A stretch of DNA of 64,000 nucleotides from Methylobacterium sp. Leaf125 (GTDB lineage: Bacteria > Pseudomonadota > Alphaproteobacteria > Rhizobiales > Beijerinckiaceae): assembly GCF_001423085.1 (NCBI RefSeq), contig NZ_LMNU01000012.1, forward strand, positions 132,698-196,697. The letters run 5' to 3'. The notes below the pieces were generated by a model. It made no database searches. It was not told the origin of the DNA and saw only the letters and a program-made list of their open reading frames with translations. This document shows, in pieces, positions 48,826 through 58,171 of this stretch. The position numbers and the translations under genes were made by a program. The number at the start of each line of letters is the position of its first letter. The stretch's first letter is position 1.

Positions 48826-50102
48826 GCGGCCTCCAGTTCCCGGAGTGGTAGCGGACGCTCTTCCTGGATGTCGCTGAAGCGCTCGAATTGTCCGAGGTAA
48901 TGGGCGTGGGCGCGTTCCCAGGCCTGATCGTCCGGCTCACCCCAAAGGCGGCGATAATCCGGTGAGCTGGGGTAGGGGTAGAGTGGGACCGGATCGTTGG
49001 CCCAGACCCCTTCCCGACGCAGGCGGTCGCGCCACTCGGCGACCAGTGCGGGGTCATCACCCGCCATGGCGATAAGGTTGGCTTGGACGAAGGGCACGCT
49101 CCGCCGCGCATAGACGAGACGTTCGGCGAGATCGTCGGTGGACGCACGGCATTTCTTGTCGAGGGCAGCCCGCCCGGCTTCCGTCAAGCTCTCGATCCCG
49201 GCTTCGATGGAGACGCAGCCCGCGGCGCCGAGGAGATCGAGCATCTCGGGCCTCCACAGGTCGATGCGGGTCTGCACTCCGAAACGGACGTCCCGGGTCA
49301 CCAGCGCTTCGAGGAGAGGCTTCTGCGGCAGGAAGATCTCGTCGATGAAGTACAGGTAGGTGGCCCCCTGGGCGATCAGCCCGTCGATCTCGTCGAGGAC
49401 GATTCCGAGGTCGCGGCGGCGGTAGGCATCGCGGAAGTCGATCTTCGCGCAGAAGCTGCAATGGTACGGACAGCCGCGCGAGGCTTCGACCTCGGCTCCG
49501 GGTCCGTCGGGGGCGGCATCGAAGCGATGATGGTGGTGTGAGTGTCGCGCGATCCACCGCTCCGGCCAGCGCAGGGCAGGCAGATCGGTGAACCGGCTGG
49601 CATGGGGTGGGCCGGTGACGACGAGAGCCCCGTCCTGCCGGAAGGCGAGGGCCGGCACGGCGTTCAGGTCGTCGCTCTCGGCGAGGCGCGCGACGATCTC
49701 CTCGCACTCGCCGCGCACGACCACGTCGCAGGCGAGCTTGTCGAGGGTCGGGCCGGGTGTCGTCGAGCCGTGCGGGCCGACCGCGACGGTGCGGCCGCCA
49801 CGCCCCGCGAGGGCGTCGAGAAACCCGCGCGGGATGCGCAGCTCCGGCGGGGCGCAGCGCCAGAACAGGTAGGTCGGCGCCGTCGCCACAACCGTCATAC
49901 TGGGTGCGAAGGCGGCGACCGTCTCGGCCGCCTGAGCGATACTCAAGGCGTCGAGATGCGCGTCGACGATCAGCGTCGCGTGGCCGGCCGCTTCAAGCAG
50001 TACCGCGCTGTAGGCGAGTTCCAGTGGAAGGTGCGGGGAGCGGCACCCGAAATAGATGCTGTTGCGGTAGTCCCAGGGCGGGTTGACGAGGGCGACTCTC
50101 AT
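48810..50102 (-). CDS. Radical SAM enzyme with N-terminal cobalamin-binding-like domain
   Basis: A 430-residue protein. Residues 1-140 form a B12-binding-like Rossmann domain (VALVNPPW start, VDAHLDAL, later GECEE). The radical SAM core follows with C211-x3-C215-x2-C218 and the YFIDEIFLPQKP strand. In this group the enzyme usually methylates or rearranges an unactivated carbon. From memory a B12-rSAM subfamily is associated with oligosaccharide clusters; treat as unverified. It is the third gene of the operon, overlapping both neighbours. Confidence 0.85.
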   Translation of the reverse strand: MRVALVNPPWDYRNSIYFGCRSPHLPLELAYSAVLLEAAGHATLIVDAHLDALSIAQAAETVAAFAPSMTVVATAPTYLFWRCAPPELRIPRGFLDALAGRGGRTVAVGPHGSTTPGPTLDKLACDVVVRGECEEIVARLAESDDLNAVPALAFRQDGALVVTGPPHASRFTDLPALRWPERWIARHSHHHHRFDAAPDGPGAEVEASRGCPYHCSFCAKIDFRDAYRRRDLGIVLDEIDGLIAQGATYLYFIDEIFLPQKPLLEALVTRDVRFGVQTRIDLWRPEMLDLLGAAGCVSIEAGIESLTEAGRAALDKKCRASTDDLAERLVYARRSVPFVQANLIAMAGDDPALVAEWRDRLRREGVWANDPVPLYPYPSSPDYRRLWGEPDDQAWERAHAHYLGQFERFSDIQEERPLPLRELEAACGCR

Positions 50103-51163
50103 TCCGCAGCGCCGGCCCAAGGGGCGGCTCCCAACGTCAGCCCTCGCTCACTGGCGAGCCAGGTGGCGAGGTCTGCCACGCCCTGGCGCCAGTCCGTGGC
50201 GGGGCTGAGGCCGAGGGCGGCGCCCGCCGCCTGTGTGTCGGAGACATAGTAGCGCTGATCACCCGGTCGCCATGCGCGAAAGACGCGTTCGACGGGGCGG
50301 CCGGTCAGCGTGGCAATGTGGTCGAGGACCTGAAGCAGGCTGACGGCATTGGTCGGTCCGCCCCCGAGATTGAAGGCGCGCCCGCGGATCGTATCCATGC
50401 GGGCCAGCGCGGCGCGATAGGCTGCCACCGCGTCGCGCACGTGGAGGATGTCGCGAACCTGAGCTCCGTCGCCGTAGAGCGTGATCGGTTGGCCCTCGAG
50501 CGCCCGGATAAGGAAATGGGCGACCCAGCCCTGATCCTCGGTCCCCATCTGCCGCGGCCCGTAGATGCAGCTCATGCGGAACACCGCCGTCGGCATGCCG
50601 AAGCTTCGGGCGTAGTCGAGGACGTACTGGTCCGCCGCTCCCTTGGAGCAGCCATAGGGCGTGTGAAAGTCGAGCGGCCGGTCCTCACCGATGCCCCGTT
50701 CGCGAAGGGTCGCGTCGGCGGGGCGGTAGGCGTCCCCTGCACGGTCCAGGGCGATGTCGGGCAAGTCGCCGTAGACCTTGTTGGTCGAGGCGAAGAGAAG
50801 AGGGATGGGCCGGCCCTGCGCCCGCACCGCCTCGAGAAGGTTGATCGTTCCGACGAGGTTGATCTCGGAATCCGTCCGGGGCGCCTCGAGGCTGGTGGTG
50901 ACAGCCACTTGCGCGGCGAAATGGAACACCGCGCCCGCCTCCGCGACCGCCAGGTCGAGGCTCCCGGTATCGCGGATGTCGGCCACAACCGTGGTGATCC
51001 GATCGGGATGGCGGCCTTCCAGCCAAGCGAGGTTCCGGGCGACGCCGGGCCGGACCAGGGCGTCGTAGACGATGACGTGTTGCCCGTCCCGAGCCAGAGC
51101 ATCAGCGAGGTTGGCACCAACGAACCCGGCACCGCCGGTGATGAGTACGGGACGGTTCGTCAC
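50099..51163 (-). CDS. NAD-dependent sugar epimerase/dehydratase (extended SDR) B
   Basis: A 354-residue extended SDR. Cofactor loop TGGAGFVGANL near the start, active-site Ser/Tyr/Lys in ASTNKVYG and YGCSKG, and the family region RMSCIYGPRQMG. The pattern is close to CDP-paratose/tyvelose 2-epimerase-type enzymes, but the substrate nucleotide sugar cannot be read. GTG start at 51163 overlaps the stop of SDR A by four bases. It likely prepares an activated sugar for the glycosyltransferases. Confidence 0.85.
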   Translation of the reverse strand: MTNRPVLITGGAGFVGANLADALARDGQHVIVYDALVRPGVARNLAWLEGRHPDRITTVVADIRDTGSLDLAVAEAGAVFHFAAQVAVTTSLEAPRTDSEINLVGTINLLEAVRAQGRPIPLLFASTNKVYGDLPDIALDRAGDAYRPADATLRERGIGEDRPLDFHTPYGCSKGAADQYVLDYARSFGMPTAVFRMSCIYGPRQMGTEDQGWVAHFLIRALEGQPITLYGDGAQVRDILHVRDAVAAYRAALARMDTIRGRAFNLGGGPTNAVSLLQVLDHIATLTGRPVERVFRAWRPGDQRYYVSDTQAAGAALGLSPATDWRQGVADLATWLASERGLTLGAAPWAGAAE

Positions 51164-52272
51164 GCCACGAGACCTCGCGCTTCGAGTTCACGCCGCGCCT
51201 CCGCCACGCGATCGACCGCTTGCTGCTGGGCGACCCAGCCGGCGAGTTCCGCCAATCCTTCGGAGAAGTCGCGCTGAGGCCGGTAGCCGAGTTCGCGTTC
51301 GATGCGCGTGATGTCAGCGATGCAGTGCCGGATATCGCCTGCGCGCGCTCTGCCGGAAACCTCCGGCGCGATATCCGAACGGCCCATGGCCTCGGCGAGG
51401 AGCCGGGCGACCTCACGCACCGAGCGATCGGCTCCACTGCCGACATTGTAGACCCGGCCGGCCGCGGCGGGATGTTCGAGGGCCAGCACGAAGGCGCGGG
51501 CAACGTCCTCCACGTGCACGAAGTCGCGACGCTGCTCGCCGTCCTCGAAGATCATCGGCGGCTGCCCGTTGTGGATTCGTGCCGCGAAGATCGCCAAGAC
51601 GCCCGTATAGGGATTCGAGAGCGCCTGTCCGGGCCCGTAGACGTTCCACAGCCGCAGAGCCACACCCTCCATCCCGTAGGCGGGCGCGAGCGTGAGGGTC
51701 AGTCGCTCCTGCATGTACTTCGTCAGCGCGTAGACCGAGGCGAGCGACGGAAGTTTGGTTTCCGGCGTGGGAACCGGCTCCAGGGCTCGCCCTGTGGTAT
51801 CGACGGGATCCCAGGGCTCGTCGGCGCGGCGAGGACGCCGCTCGGCGTTCTCGACGAGGTCGCCGTCGGCGGTTCGATAGAAGCCTTCGCCGTAGACGCT
51901 CATGGAGGACGCGACGACAACCCGTTTCACCGGGTGGGCGATCAGCGCCTCGAAGAGCACGGCCGTCCCGCAATCATTGACCGAGACGTAGCGCTCGACC
52001 GCATACATGCTCTGGCCGACCCCCACCTCGGCAGCGAGGTGGACGACGCGATCGACGCCCTTCACGGCCATCGCAACCGCCTTGGCATCGCGGACATCGC
52101 CGATGATCACCTCGACGTCGCGGGGTAGCTGGTCCGGCTTCGCACCGGCTCCGTGTACCTGCTCGATCAGACTGTCGAGCACCCGTACACGGTAACCCCT
52201 GTGCAGGAGTGCTTGCGCAAGATGGCGACCGATAAATCCGGCTCCGCCGGTAATCAGAATGGTTTCCGTCAC
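51160..52272 (-). CDS. NAD-dependent sugar epimerase/dehydratase (extended SDR) A, first gene of the operon
   Basis: A 370-residue extended SDR with TGGAGFIGRHL, SSMSVYG, YALTKY and RLWNVYGPGQALSNPYTG. It is distinct from SDR B and is more like UDP-hexose epimerases. GTG 52272 is preferred because AGGTAG lies just before it; a TTG 18 bases upstream keeps the frame. The promoter must lie in the AT-rich 300 bases before it, shared with the divergent CNNM/CBS gene. Confidence 0.85.
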   Translation of the reverse strand: MTETILITGGAGFIGRHLAQALLHRGYRVRVLDSLIEQVHGAGAKPDQLPRDVEVIIGDVRDAKAVAMAVKGVDRVVHLAAEVGVGQSMYAVERYVSVNDCGTAVLFEALIAHPVKRVVVASSMSVYGEGFYRTADGDLVENAERRPRRADEPWDPVDTTGRALEPVPTPETKLPSLASVYALTKYMQERLTLTLAPAYGMEGVALRLWNVYGPGQALSNPYTGVLAIFAARIHNGQPPMIFEDGEQRRDFVHVEDVARAFVLALEHPAAAGRVYNVGSGADRSVREVARLLAEAMGRSDIAPEVSGRARAGDIRHCIADITRIERELGYRPQRDFSEGLAELAGWVAQQQAVDRVAEARRELEARGLVA

Positions 52273-52593
52273 TAAGCTACCTGGCTCCAATCTAGGAATT
52301 CAAGCATTAACTTGCGTTAATTAGGCTGAATAACATAGGTTGTTGGTGTCGACGGCTAAGATTATGTCCCGGTGTTCAGATCGAAAGCCTATTCGACCCG
52401 AGAACCGTAAGTTCTCAGCTTTGTTCCTCGAAAAACGAAGGTCTCCCGACGTGACCGGCAGGCACGGCTGTCGGCTCACATCCGTCGGCTCGCCGCACGG
52501 TTTCCGAGACGGGTTCGGTGTGGCCCGGTACGCGCGTTGCTGGTAGAGATCCGGCGCTGACCAGAGGAGACGACGATTTCCGACGATGTATGG
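52273..52593. promoter_or_regulatory. Divergent promoter region of the glycan operon and the CNNM/CBS gene
   Basis: About 320 bases, AT-rich in the operon-proximal half. A near-palindrome TTAACTTGCGTTAA (52307-52320) lies 35 bases before the operon's first codon. The two TTAA half-sites are 6 rather than 7 bases apart, so it is not a standard CtrA site but could be an operator. At the other end GAGGAGA (52564-52570) is a good ribosome site that is far from the GTG I chose. Confidence 0.4.
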
Positions 52594-53886
52594 GTGACCG
52601 GCTTGGGCCTCCTCGCCGTTTTTGCCCTCGTGCTCGCCAATGGGTTCTTCGTGGCGGCCGAATTTGCCCTCGTCTCCGTGCGCAAGAGCCGGGTCGCCGA
52701 ACTGGTTTCCGAGCGACGGACCAATGCCCGATCTCTCCAGCGCGCCACGGATCAGCTCGACGCCTATCTGGCCGCGACGCAGCTCGGCATCACGATCTCA
52801 TCCCTGGCCCTCGGTTGGGTCGGTGAACCGGCCCTCGCGCACATCATCGTGCCGGCGCTCAGCTTCCTGCCGGATCCCGTGGGCACCACGGCAGCCCACA
52901 CCATCGCGGTCGTCATCTCGTTCGTCATCATCACGGCGATGCACATCGTCCTGGGCGAGCTCGCCCCGAAGAGCCTCGCGCTTCAGCGCAGTGAACGAAC
53001 CTCCCTCGCGGTGGTCCGGCCCCTGGGCGTCTTCCTCTTCGTGTTCCGCCCGGCGATCCTTTTCCTCAACGGCCTCGGAAACGGCGTCGTCCGAATGTTC
53101 GGCCTGCAGACGGGCCACGGCGAGGGCTCGTTGCACTCCACCGCCGAGCTAAATCTCCTCGTCCAGGCGAGCCAGGAAGCGGGCCTGATCCGGGAGGCGC
53201 AGCAGGAGGCGGTGCAACGCATCTTCTCCATCGGCGAGCGTCGCGTGCGGGACATCATGACCCCGCGGCACGAAGTCGAATGGGTCGATGCTGACGAGGA
53301 GCCGGAGGCGATCCTAAAATCCGTGCGAGAATGCGATCACGCTCAGCTGGTGGTGAGCCGCAGCGAAGTCGACGAGATCGTCGGCGTCGTCCGCAAGCAG
53401 GACCTGCTCAACCAGTTGCTCGACGGCAAGCCGGTCAACGTCCTGGCCGTGACCCAGCCGCCGATCGTCGTGCACGAGAGCATGTCGATCCTCGCCGTGT
53501 TGGAGACCTTCCAGGCCAAGCCCGTGCGGATGGCGGTGGTGGTCGACGAGTACGGCAGCCTCGAGGGAATCGTGACCCAGACCGATCTCCTGGAAGCGAT
53601 CGCCGGAAACATCCCCGAGGTCGGCGACGAACCGAGCGTCATTGAGCGAGAGGATGGATCGCTCCTCATCGATGGCATGATGCCGGCCTCCCAGGCCTTC
53701 GATCGACTCGCCTTCGCCGAACACCCCGATTCAGATGATTTCACGACGCTGGCCGGCTTCGTGATCTTCCGCCTCGGGCGAATCCCCGGGACGGGCGACC
53801 ACTTCGAGTCTCACGGCTGGCGTTTCGAGGTGGTCGATATGGACGGGCGCCGTATCGATAAGGTTCTGGCGACTCCTCTGTCCTAA
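52594..53886 (+). CDS. Hemolysin-family CNNM/CBS membrane protein (CorC-like)
   Basis: A 430-residue protein: a DUF21/CNNM membrane domain with four helices (residues 1-180), two CBS domains (about 205-325, with RDIMTPRHEVEWV and VDEYGSLEGIVT) and a CorC/HlyC C-terminal domain (about 345-425). Proteins of this type act in Mg2+/Co2+ efflux and are misnamed hemolysins. Start is unclear: GTG 52594 gives the family N-terminus but the strong GAGGAGA at 52564 fits an ATT at 52576 with 5-base spacing, which would be a rare start codon. Divergent from the glycan operon. Confidence 0.88.
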   Translation: MTGLGLLAVFALVLANGFFVAAEFALVSVRKSRVAELVSERRTNARSLQRATDQLDAYLAATQLGITISSLALGWVGEPALAHIIVPALSFLPDPVGTTAAHTIAVVISFVIITAMHIVLGELAPKSLALQRSERTSLAVVRPLGVFLFVFRPAILFLNGLGNGVVRMFGLQTGHGEGSLHSTAELNLLVQASQEAGLIREAQQEAVQRIFSIGERRVRDIMTPRHEVEWVDADEEPEAILKSVRECDHAQLVVSRSEVDEIVGVVRKQDLLNQLLDGKPVNVLAVTQPPIVVHESMSILAVLETFQAKPVRMAVVVDEYGSLEGIVTQTDLLEAIAGNIPEVGDEPSVIEREDGSLLIDGMMPASQAFDRLAFAEHPDSDDFTTLAGFVIFRLGRIPGTGDHFESHGWRFEVVDMDGRRIDKVLATPLS

Positions 53887-54789
53887 GGCTCGGGCGGCTC
53901 ACGCGGCCGCCGCGCACGGTCGACAGATATCCGTGGATCCGGGAGCGGACCGCCGGACGCCCAGCAGGCCGCAGTGACGTCCGAGTGCCGCCTTTACCAC
54001 AAAGACCCGGTGGATTTGCCGCTTGCGTGGACGACCGGCAGGCGCCCGCCCGAGGCGTCCGAACGAAACGCGGATCTTGCGCGGTCTCCCGCTCAGGTCG
54101 TGAAGATCCAGGCTCGGTGCGCGGGCAGCGCTCGGAGCGAAGGCCGATCGACTACGACAAGACCCGAGCAGCGTTGGGGGAGCTAAACCGCCACGCTGAG
54201 CCCCACACCGGCGCGAGAAGGACACCGGTGGACTTTCCGCCGGGCCCGCGAAACGAAACGGGGAGAGCGTCCGCTCAGAACGCGACTCCAGGCGGACGCG
54301 ATGGCTGAAGGATAGAACGCGTACCTCGCCATCGCGAGCCTACGGCGCCCTCAGCGCTCCGCGACCCATGCGGATGAGCCCTGCGGACGATACACGAAGG
54401 CGCACGCGCGTGAGCGCACACAAGCGGCGTGACAGCAGGATTGTCGGCGGTTTTGTCGGGGCGGAGCGGAGTGCTTCCTGCATGACGCCACAGCAGAGCT
54501 GCAGCGGTCCGATGACGGCATAGCGCACGCCAACCGACCAAGTGCCAATGATCAGCTTCCGGAAACCAGACAGACCCGTGCCGCGGCAATGCGGCTGCAG
54601 CACCACGCCTGAGACAGGTTGTCGAGCGATCACTCGCTCAAGACACACCCGCGTTGGAACGGCTGACAACTTAAGCGTCGACGCAAGTGTCGCCGAGCAG
54701 GTATGACCCCGAACGACGCACACTCTGCATCGAAAGCAATCTTGAAAATGGTCTGCACGCACCTGGATGCGTGCAGACCTGGTAGAAAC
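53887..54789. other. 900-base region without a recognised gene
   Basis: Open frames here on both strands have no ribosome sites, odd composition and no resemblance to families I know. Less regular codon bias than the flanks suggests decayed coding sequence or regulatory RNA. Nothing specific can be supported. Confidence 0.4.
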
Positions 54790-55323
54790 TCAGGCGTCAG
54801 CCTTCTTGCGCGGGCCGCGACGCTTCTTCTCCGCCTGCGGAGCCTCGGTCGCCGCCTCCTCGGGCGGCGCAGCGGACACGGTCTCCTCCGGCGCGGTCTT
54901 GGCCACGCCCTTCCGGCGCTGCTGACCAAGGCCCAGGGCGCGCGCCAACTCGGAACGCTGCTCCGAGTAGCTTGCCGAGGTCATCGGATAGTCGGGCGCC
55001 AGGCCCCACTTGGCGCGATACTGCTCCGGCGTCAGGCCACGCAGGGTCAGGTGGCGGCGCAGCGTCTTGTACTGCTTTCCGTCCTCGAAGCTGATCAGAT
55101 AGTCCGGCGTGATCGAGCGGCGGATCTCCTGGGGCGTCGCCTTGGGCGGCCCGGCCTCGGCCGCCGGCGTGCCGCTGGCAGTGACGCCACGGATCGCCTC
55201 ATGCACATCACTGAGCAGCTTAGGAAGCTCCGCGCTCTGTACATGATTGTTGCTAACGTAGGCCGAGACGATGTCGGCGGCCAGGGTGATGAGTCGAGCT
55301 GCGTCGTTGTCTGTTTCGGTCAT
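54790..55323 (-). CDS. MucR/Ros-family transcriptional regulator lacking the zinc cysteines
   Basis: A 177-residue protein. The family core is residues 70-125: DYLISFEDGKQYKTLRRHLTLRGLTPEQYRAKWGL (motif, about 74-108). Classical MucR/Ros has C-x2-C in the first strand (for example SCLECG); here those positions are S-F-E-D, with one histidine kept. Some rhizobial homologues lack the zinc ligands yet bind DNA. The N-terminus has the usual oligomerisation region; the C-terminus is a Lys/Arg/Pro tail. Start ATG 55323 lacks a strong ribosome site. It may repress surface polysaccharide and motility genes such as those in this window. Confidence 0.87.
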   Translation of the reverse strand: MTETDNDAARLITLAADIVSAYVSNNHVQSAELPKLLSDVHEAIRGVTASGTPAAEAGPPKATPQEIRRSITPDYLISFEDGKQYKTLRRHLTLRGLTPEQYRAKWGLAPDYPMTSASYSEQRSELARALGLGQQRRKGVAKTAPEETVSAAPPEEAATEAPQAEKKRRGPRKKADA

Positions 55324-56148
55324 GTTTCGTAGCCAATCTGCATAAGTGCCGATGTTGTCTTGAAGCGTAGGCTGAGATCTTTTTGCAAGCAAGATGATAC
55401 ATCACAGGATCAGCGATTTTTCATCCTGTCTGTGTGGATCATTTATCAATTTTTCGCGTATCGCCTGCAGAGCTTGCAACAGTCGCGTTCCGGTTGCCCA
55501 ACAAGACCGTCACCGATCGTGCAGGCGTGGAAATTTATGGGTGATTCAGAGAACGATGCTGGAAAAACCACCTCGTTAGCGCGGCAAGATCAGCCCTGAA
55601 CCAAATCCGCTCCTCCAATCGACCGTCATTCCTGGCGCGACCGCCATCGGAGGCTTCACCCAAACGGACCGAAGGAAACTCGCGCCTCTTCATGAGCATC
55701 AAATGCTGCCTCGATCGCCTCCGACTAGATTCGGGCCGATCATCGGACATAACATTGCGTTCGATAGAACAATTTTATGGTGTTCGCAATGAATGGACGA
55801 GAGTTCGTACAGCATCAGTGAGAAATGCTTGGGGAAGGCGGTGCGAGCGCTCTGACCGGAGGTCATTGGCGAGGAAGCTGGGTCGCCATTTTCTGGTTTG
55901 CCAATAGCTCATCTTCGCGAACGCCTCTGCGATCGCGATGGAAGGAGAACCGAGCTATGATTTGTGGGACGTTTCGTCGATCAAGGCTTCGGTACAGCGT
56001 CGCGCCGCTCAGTGCAGGGACGTCTGTCGGTGATCGATCGCGGTGTCGACACGCGCACGCATCACGTGTCGGGCAGGGCCTTCTCGACGGACCGTCCCAT
56101 ATCGGAGAGCACCCCCACCGAACAGGGCGGGGGCGCAGGCGCGGGTGA
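55324..56148. other. 825-base AT-richer region upstream of mucR
   Basis: Upstream of the MucR-type gene and after argC. Composition is lower in GC than average and includes AT-rich runs (55380-55450 and 55740-55790), the kind of DNA MucR proteins bind. No gene could be supported; a 60-80 residue frame on the plus strand at 55360-55599 lacks a ribosome site. Confidence 0.4.
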
Positions 56149-57087
56149 TCAGTCGAGCCCAAGCATCAGGGTGATATTTTGTACGGCAGCCCCCGATGCG
56201 CCCTTCCCGAGATTGTCGAGGCGCGCGACGAGGACCGCTTGACGATACGCGTCTTTGCCAAAGACCCGTAATTCGAGCCGGTCGGTGTCGTTGAGGGCTT
56301 CCGGCTCGATCCGCTCCTCTTCAGCGGCGGGGATCACCCGGACGAGATCCTGTCCCTCGTAATAGGCACGCAGGACGTTCTCGAGATCCGCGACGGTCGG
56401 TGAGCCCGGCAAGGTATCGAGGTGGAGCGGCACGCTCACCAGCATGCCCTGCCGGAAGTTTCCGACCGACGGGATGAAGATCGGGCGACGCGTCAGGGCG
56501 GAATAAGTCTGGGTCTCGGGCAGGTGCTTGTGGCCGAGACCGAGACCGTACAGCAGGAAGGGCTCCCCCTGGCCTGCCTCGTAAGTCTCGATCATGGACT
56601 TGCCGCCACCACTGTAGCCGCTGACAGCGTTGATGCTGATCGGGTAGTCCGACGGAATCAGACCGGCCTCCACCAGGGGGCGAAGCAGGGCGATAGCGCC
56701 GGTCGGGTAGCAGCCGGGATTGGCCACGCGCCGGGCCTCCCGGATCGCCTGCGCCTGCGCGGGTTCGAGTTCAGCAAAGCCGTAGACCCAGGACGGATCG
56801 ACCCGGTGGGCCGTGCTGGCGTCGAGGATGCGGGGGCCGCCGTCCGGCAAGGTGTCGGCGAGGGCCACGGTCTCCTTGGCGGCGGCATCGGGAAGGCACA
56901 GCACGACGAGGTCGACCGCCTGCAGGAGCTCGCGCTTGACTGCGATGTCCTTGCGGCTCTCATGCGGAATGCTCTTCAGGGCGACGCGACCGTCGCGCTC
57001 GAGGCGCTCGCGGATCCCGAGACCGGTGGTCCCTGCCTCGCCGTCGATGAAGACCGTGGGCTTCCGCCCGGCACCGTTCTCGCTCAT
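56149..57087 (-). CDS. argC: N-acetyl-gamma-glutamyl-phosphate reductase, type 2
   Basis: A 312-residue enzyme of arginine biosynthesis, reducing N-acetylglutamyl phosphate to the semialdehyde. The N-terminal FIDGEAGTTGLGIRERL and short length are type 2 ArgC features. The catalytic Cys lies in NPGCYPTGA (about residue 117) and the histidine in GLGHKHLPE. Start ATG 57087 has AGGTG before it. In many alphaproteobacteria argC follows rplM-rpsI; here two small genes intervene and one of them is on the opposite strand. Confidence 0.95.
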   Translation of the reverse strand: MSENGAGRKPTVFIDGEAGTTGLGIRERLERDGRVALKSIPHESRKDIAVKRELLQAVDLVVLCLPDAAAKETVALADTLPDGGPRILDASTAHRVDPSWVYGFAELEPAQAQAIREARRVANPGCYPTGAIALLRPLVEAGLIPSDYPISINAVSGYSGGGKSMIETYEAGQGEPFLLYGLGLGHKHLPETQTYSALTRRPIFIPSVGNFRQGMLVSVPLHLDTLPGSPTVADLENVLRAYYEGQDLVRVIPAAEEERIEPEALNDTDRLELRVFGKDAYRQAVLVARLDNLGKGASGAAVQNITLMLGLD

Positions 57088-57333
57088 GGACACCTGACAT
57101 CCTTTTCGTCGGATCGACGAAGACGCATCCCGCATCGACCCGTGCGCGCCACGTGGCCGGGACGCTTCCTCAAGTCAATGTCTTCGCGACGCACGAATAA
57201 GGCCTGATGACGCTCGATCAAGCCTGTGTATCGTTTCCGCTCGCCTGGAACGGCGCCGTTGACTGGCCGGTTATGGCCCGAAGAGGGCTGCAACACAGAC
57301 CTGCAGCACAGATCCGCAAATGAGGAACAGCGG

Positions 57334-57837
57334 ATGTCAGCCAGCGCGGAGAAGACTGATCCCAAGCTCTGGGAGAAGGTGAAGAAGGAGGTCACGGCCT
57401 CCGACAAGGGCGGCAAGCCGGGGCAGTGGTCGGCACGCAAGGCCCAGGCGGCGACCAAGGCCTACAAGGATGCCGGCGGCGGCTACGAGGGCAAGAAGAC
57501 GGACGACAACCACCTGAAGCAGTGGACCGAGGAAGAGTGGGACACCAAGTCCGGCAAGAAGAGCGGCGAGACCGGTGAGCGTTACCTGCCGAAGAAGGCC
57601 CGCGAGTCGGTGTCAAAATCCGAATACGATCGTTCGACGAAGAAGAAGCGTGCCGATTCGGCCAAGGGCAAGCAGTTCTCGAAGCAGCCCGCCGACGTCG
57701 CCAAGAAGACCGCCGCCGCGCGCAAATCCGGCTCCGGGACGACGAAGGCCGACCTGCTGAAGGCGGCGCGCGCGAAAGACATCCCGGGACGCTCCAAGAT
57801 GTCGAAGGGCGAACTCGAGCGCGCCCTTCACGCCTGA
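57334..57837 (+). CDS. DUF5872-like basic protein
   Basis: A 167-residue, Lys-rich protein. The first 85 residues (WEKVKKEVTASDKGGKPGQWSARKAQ...YEGKKTDDNHLKQWTEEEWDTKSGKK) have the DUF5872 pattern, a possible nucleic-acid or stress-associated module. The C-terminus carries a Rho-N-like/SAP-like tail (KADLLKAARAKDIPGRSKMSKGELERAL). No membrane segment. It has GAGGAA as ribosome site and lies between argC and the ribosomal genes on the opposite strand, converging with the next small gene. Confidence 0.75.
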   Translation: MSASAEKTDPKLWEKVKKEVTASDKGGKPGQWSARKAQAATKAYKDAGGGYEGKKTDDNHLKQWTEEEWDTKSGKKSGETGERYLPKKARESVSKSEYDRSTKKKRADSAKGKQFSKQPADVAKKTAAARKSGSGTTKADLLKAARAKDIPGRSKMSKGELERALHA

Positions 57838-57841
57838 CCGG

Positions 57842-58093
57842 TCAGGCGGTCAGCGTACCCCAGGAGGGCTTCCACAGGTCCTGCGGGTCGATCACCACGA
57901 TCTCGCGGTCGCTCTCGTTGGCGAGATGGACCGCGATGCCGAAGGCCTGGGCGATGGGAAGCGCGCCGGTGGTGCTGAAGAGGCGACCATCGGCGAGCTT
58001 CACTTCCCCCGTCGTCGCGCCGTCCGCCTGCGCGAGACAGAGGGTCACTGCGGAAGCGTCGGGTTCGGTGACGCGTCGGAAGGGCTTCGCCAT
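57842..58093 (-). CDS. Hypothetical 83-residue protein downstream of rpsI
   Basis: An acidic 83-residue protein with a predicted alpha/beta pattern (VTLCLAQADGATTGEVKLADGRLF, then ALPIAQAFGIAVHLAN and REIVVIDP). I recognise no domain. It begins 78 bases after the rpsI stop, same strand, so it may be read from the ribosomal transcript. The frame is clean and codon use is normal, so it is probably real. Confidence 0.6.
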   Translation of the reverse strand: MAKPFRRVTEPDASAVTLCLAQADGATTGEVKLADGRLFSTTGALPIAQAFGIAVHLANESDREIVVIDPQDLWKPSWGTLTA

Positions 58094-58171
58094 GGGAACT
58101 CGTCTCTCTGCAGCCGAAAAAGGAAAGGGCGGCCGAAGCCGCCCTGTCCAGACATAGATCGAAGGAGGCGC

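Noticed and set aside
54340..54762. 140-residue protein on the minus strand
   Set aside because: No ribosome site, Cys/Arg-rich random-like composition and no family resemblance.
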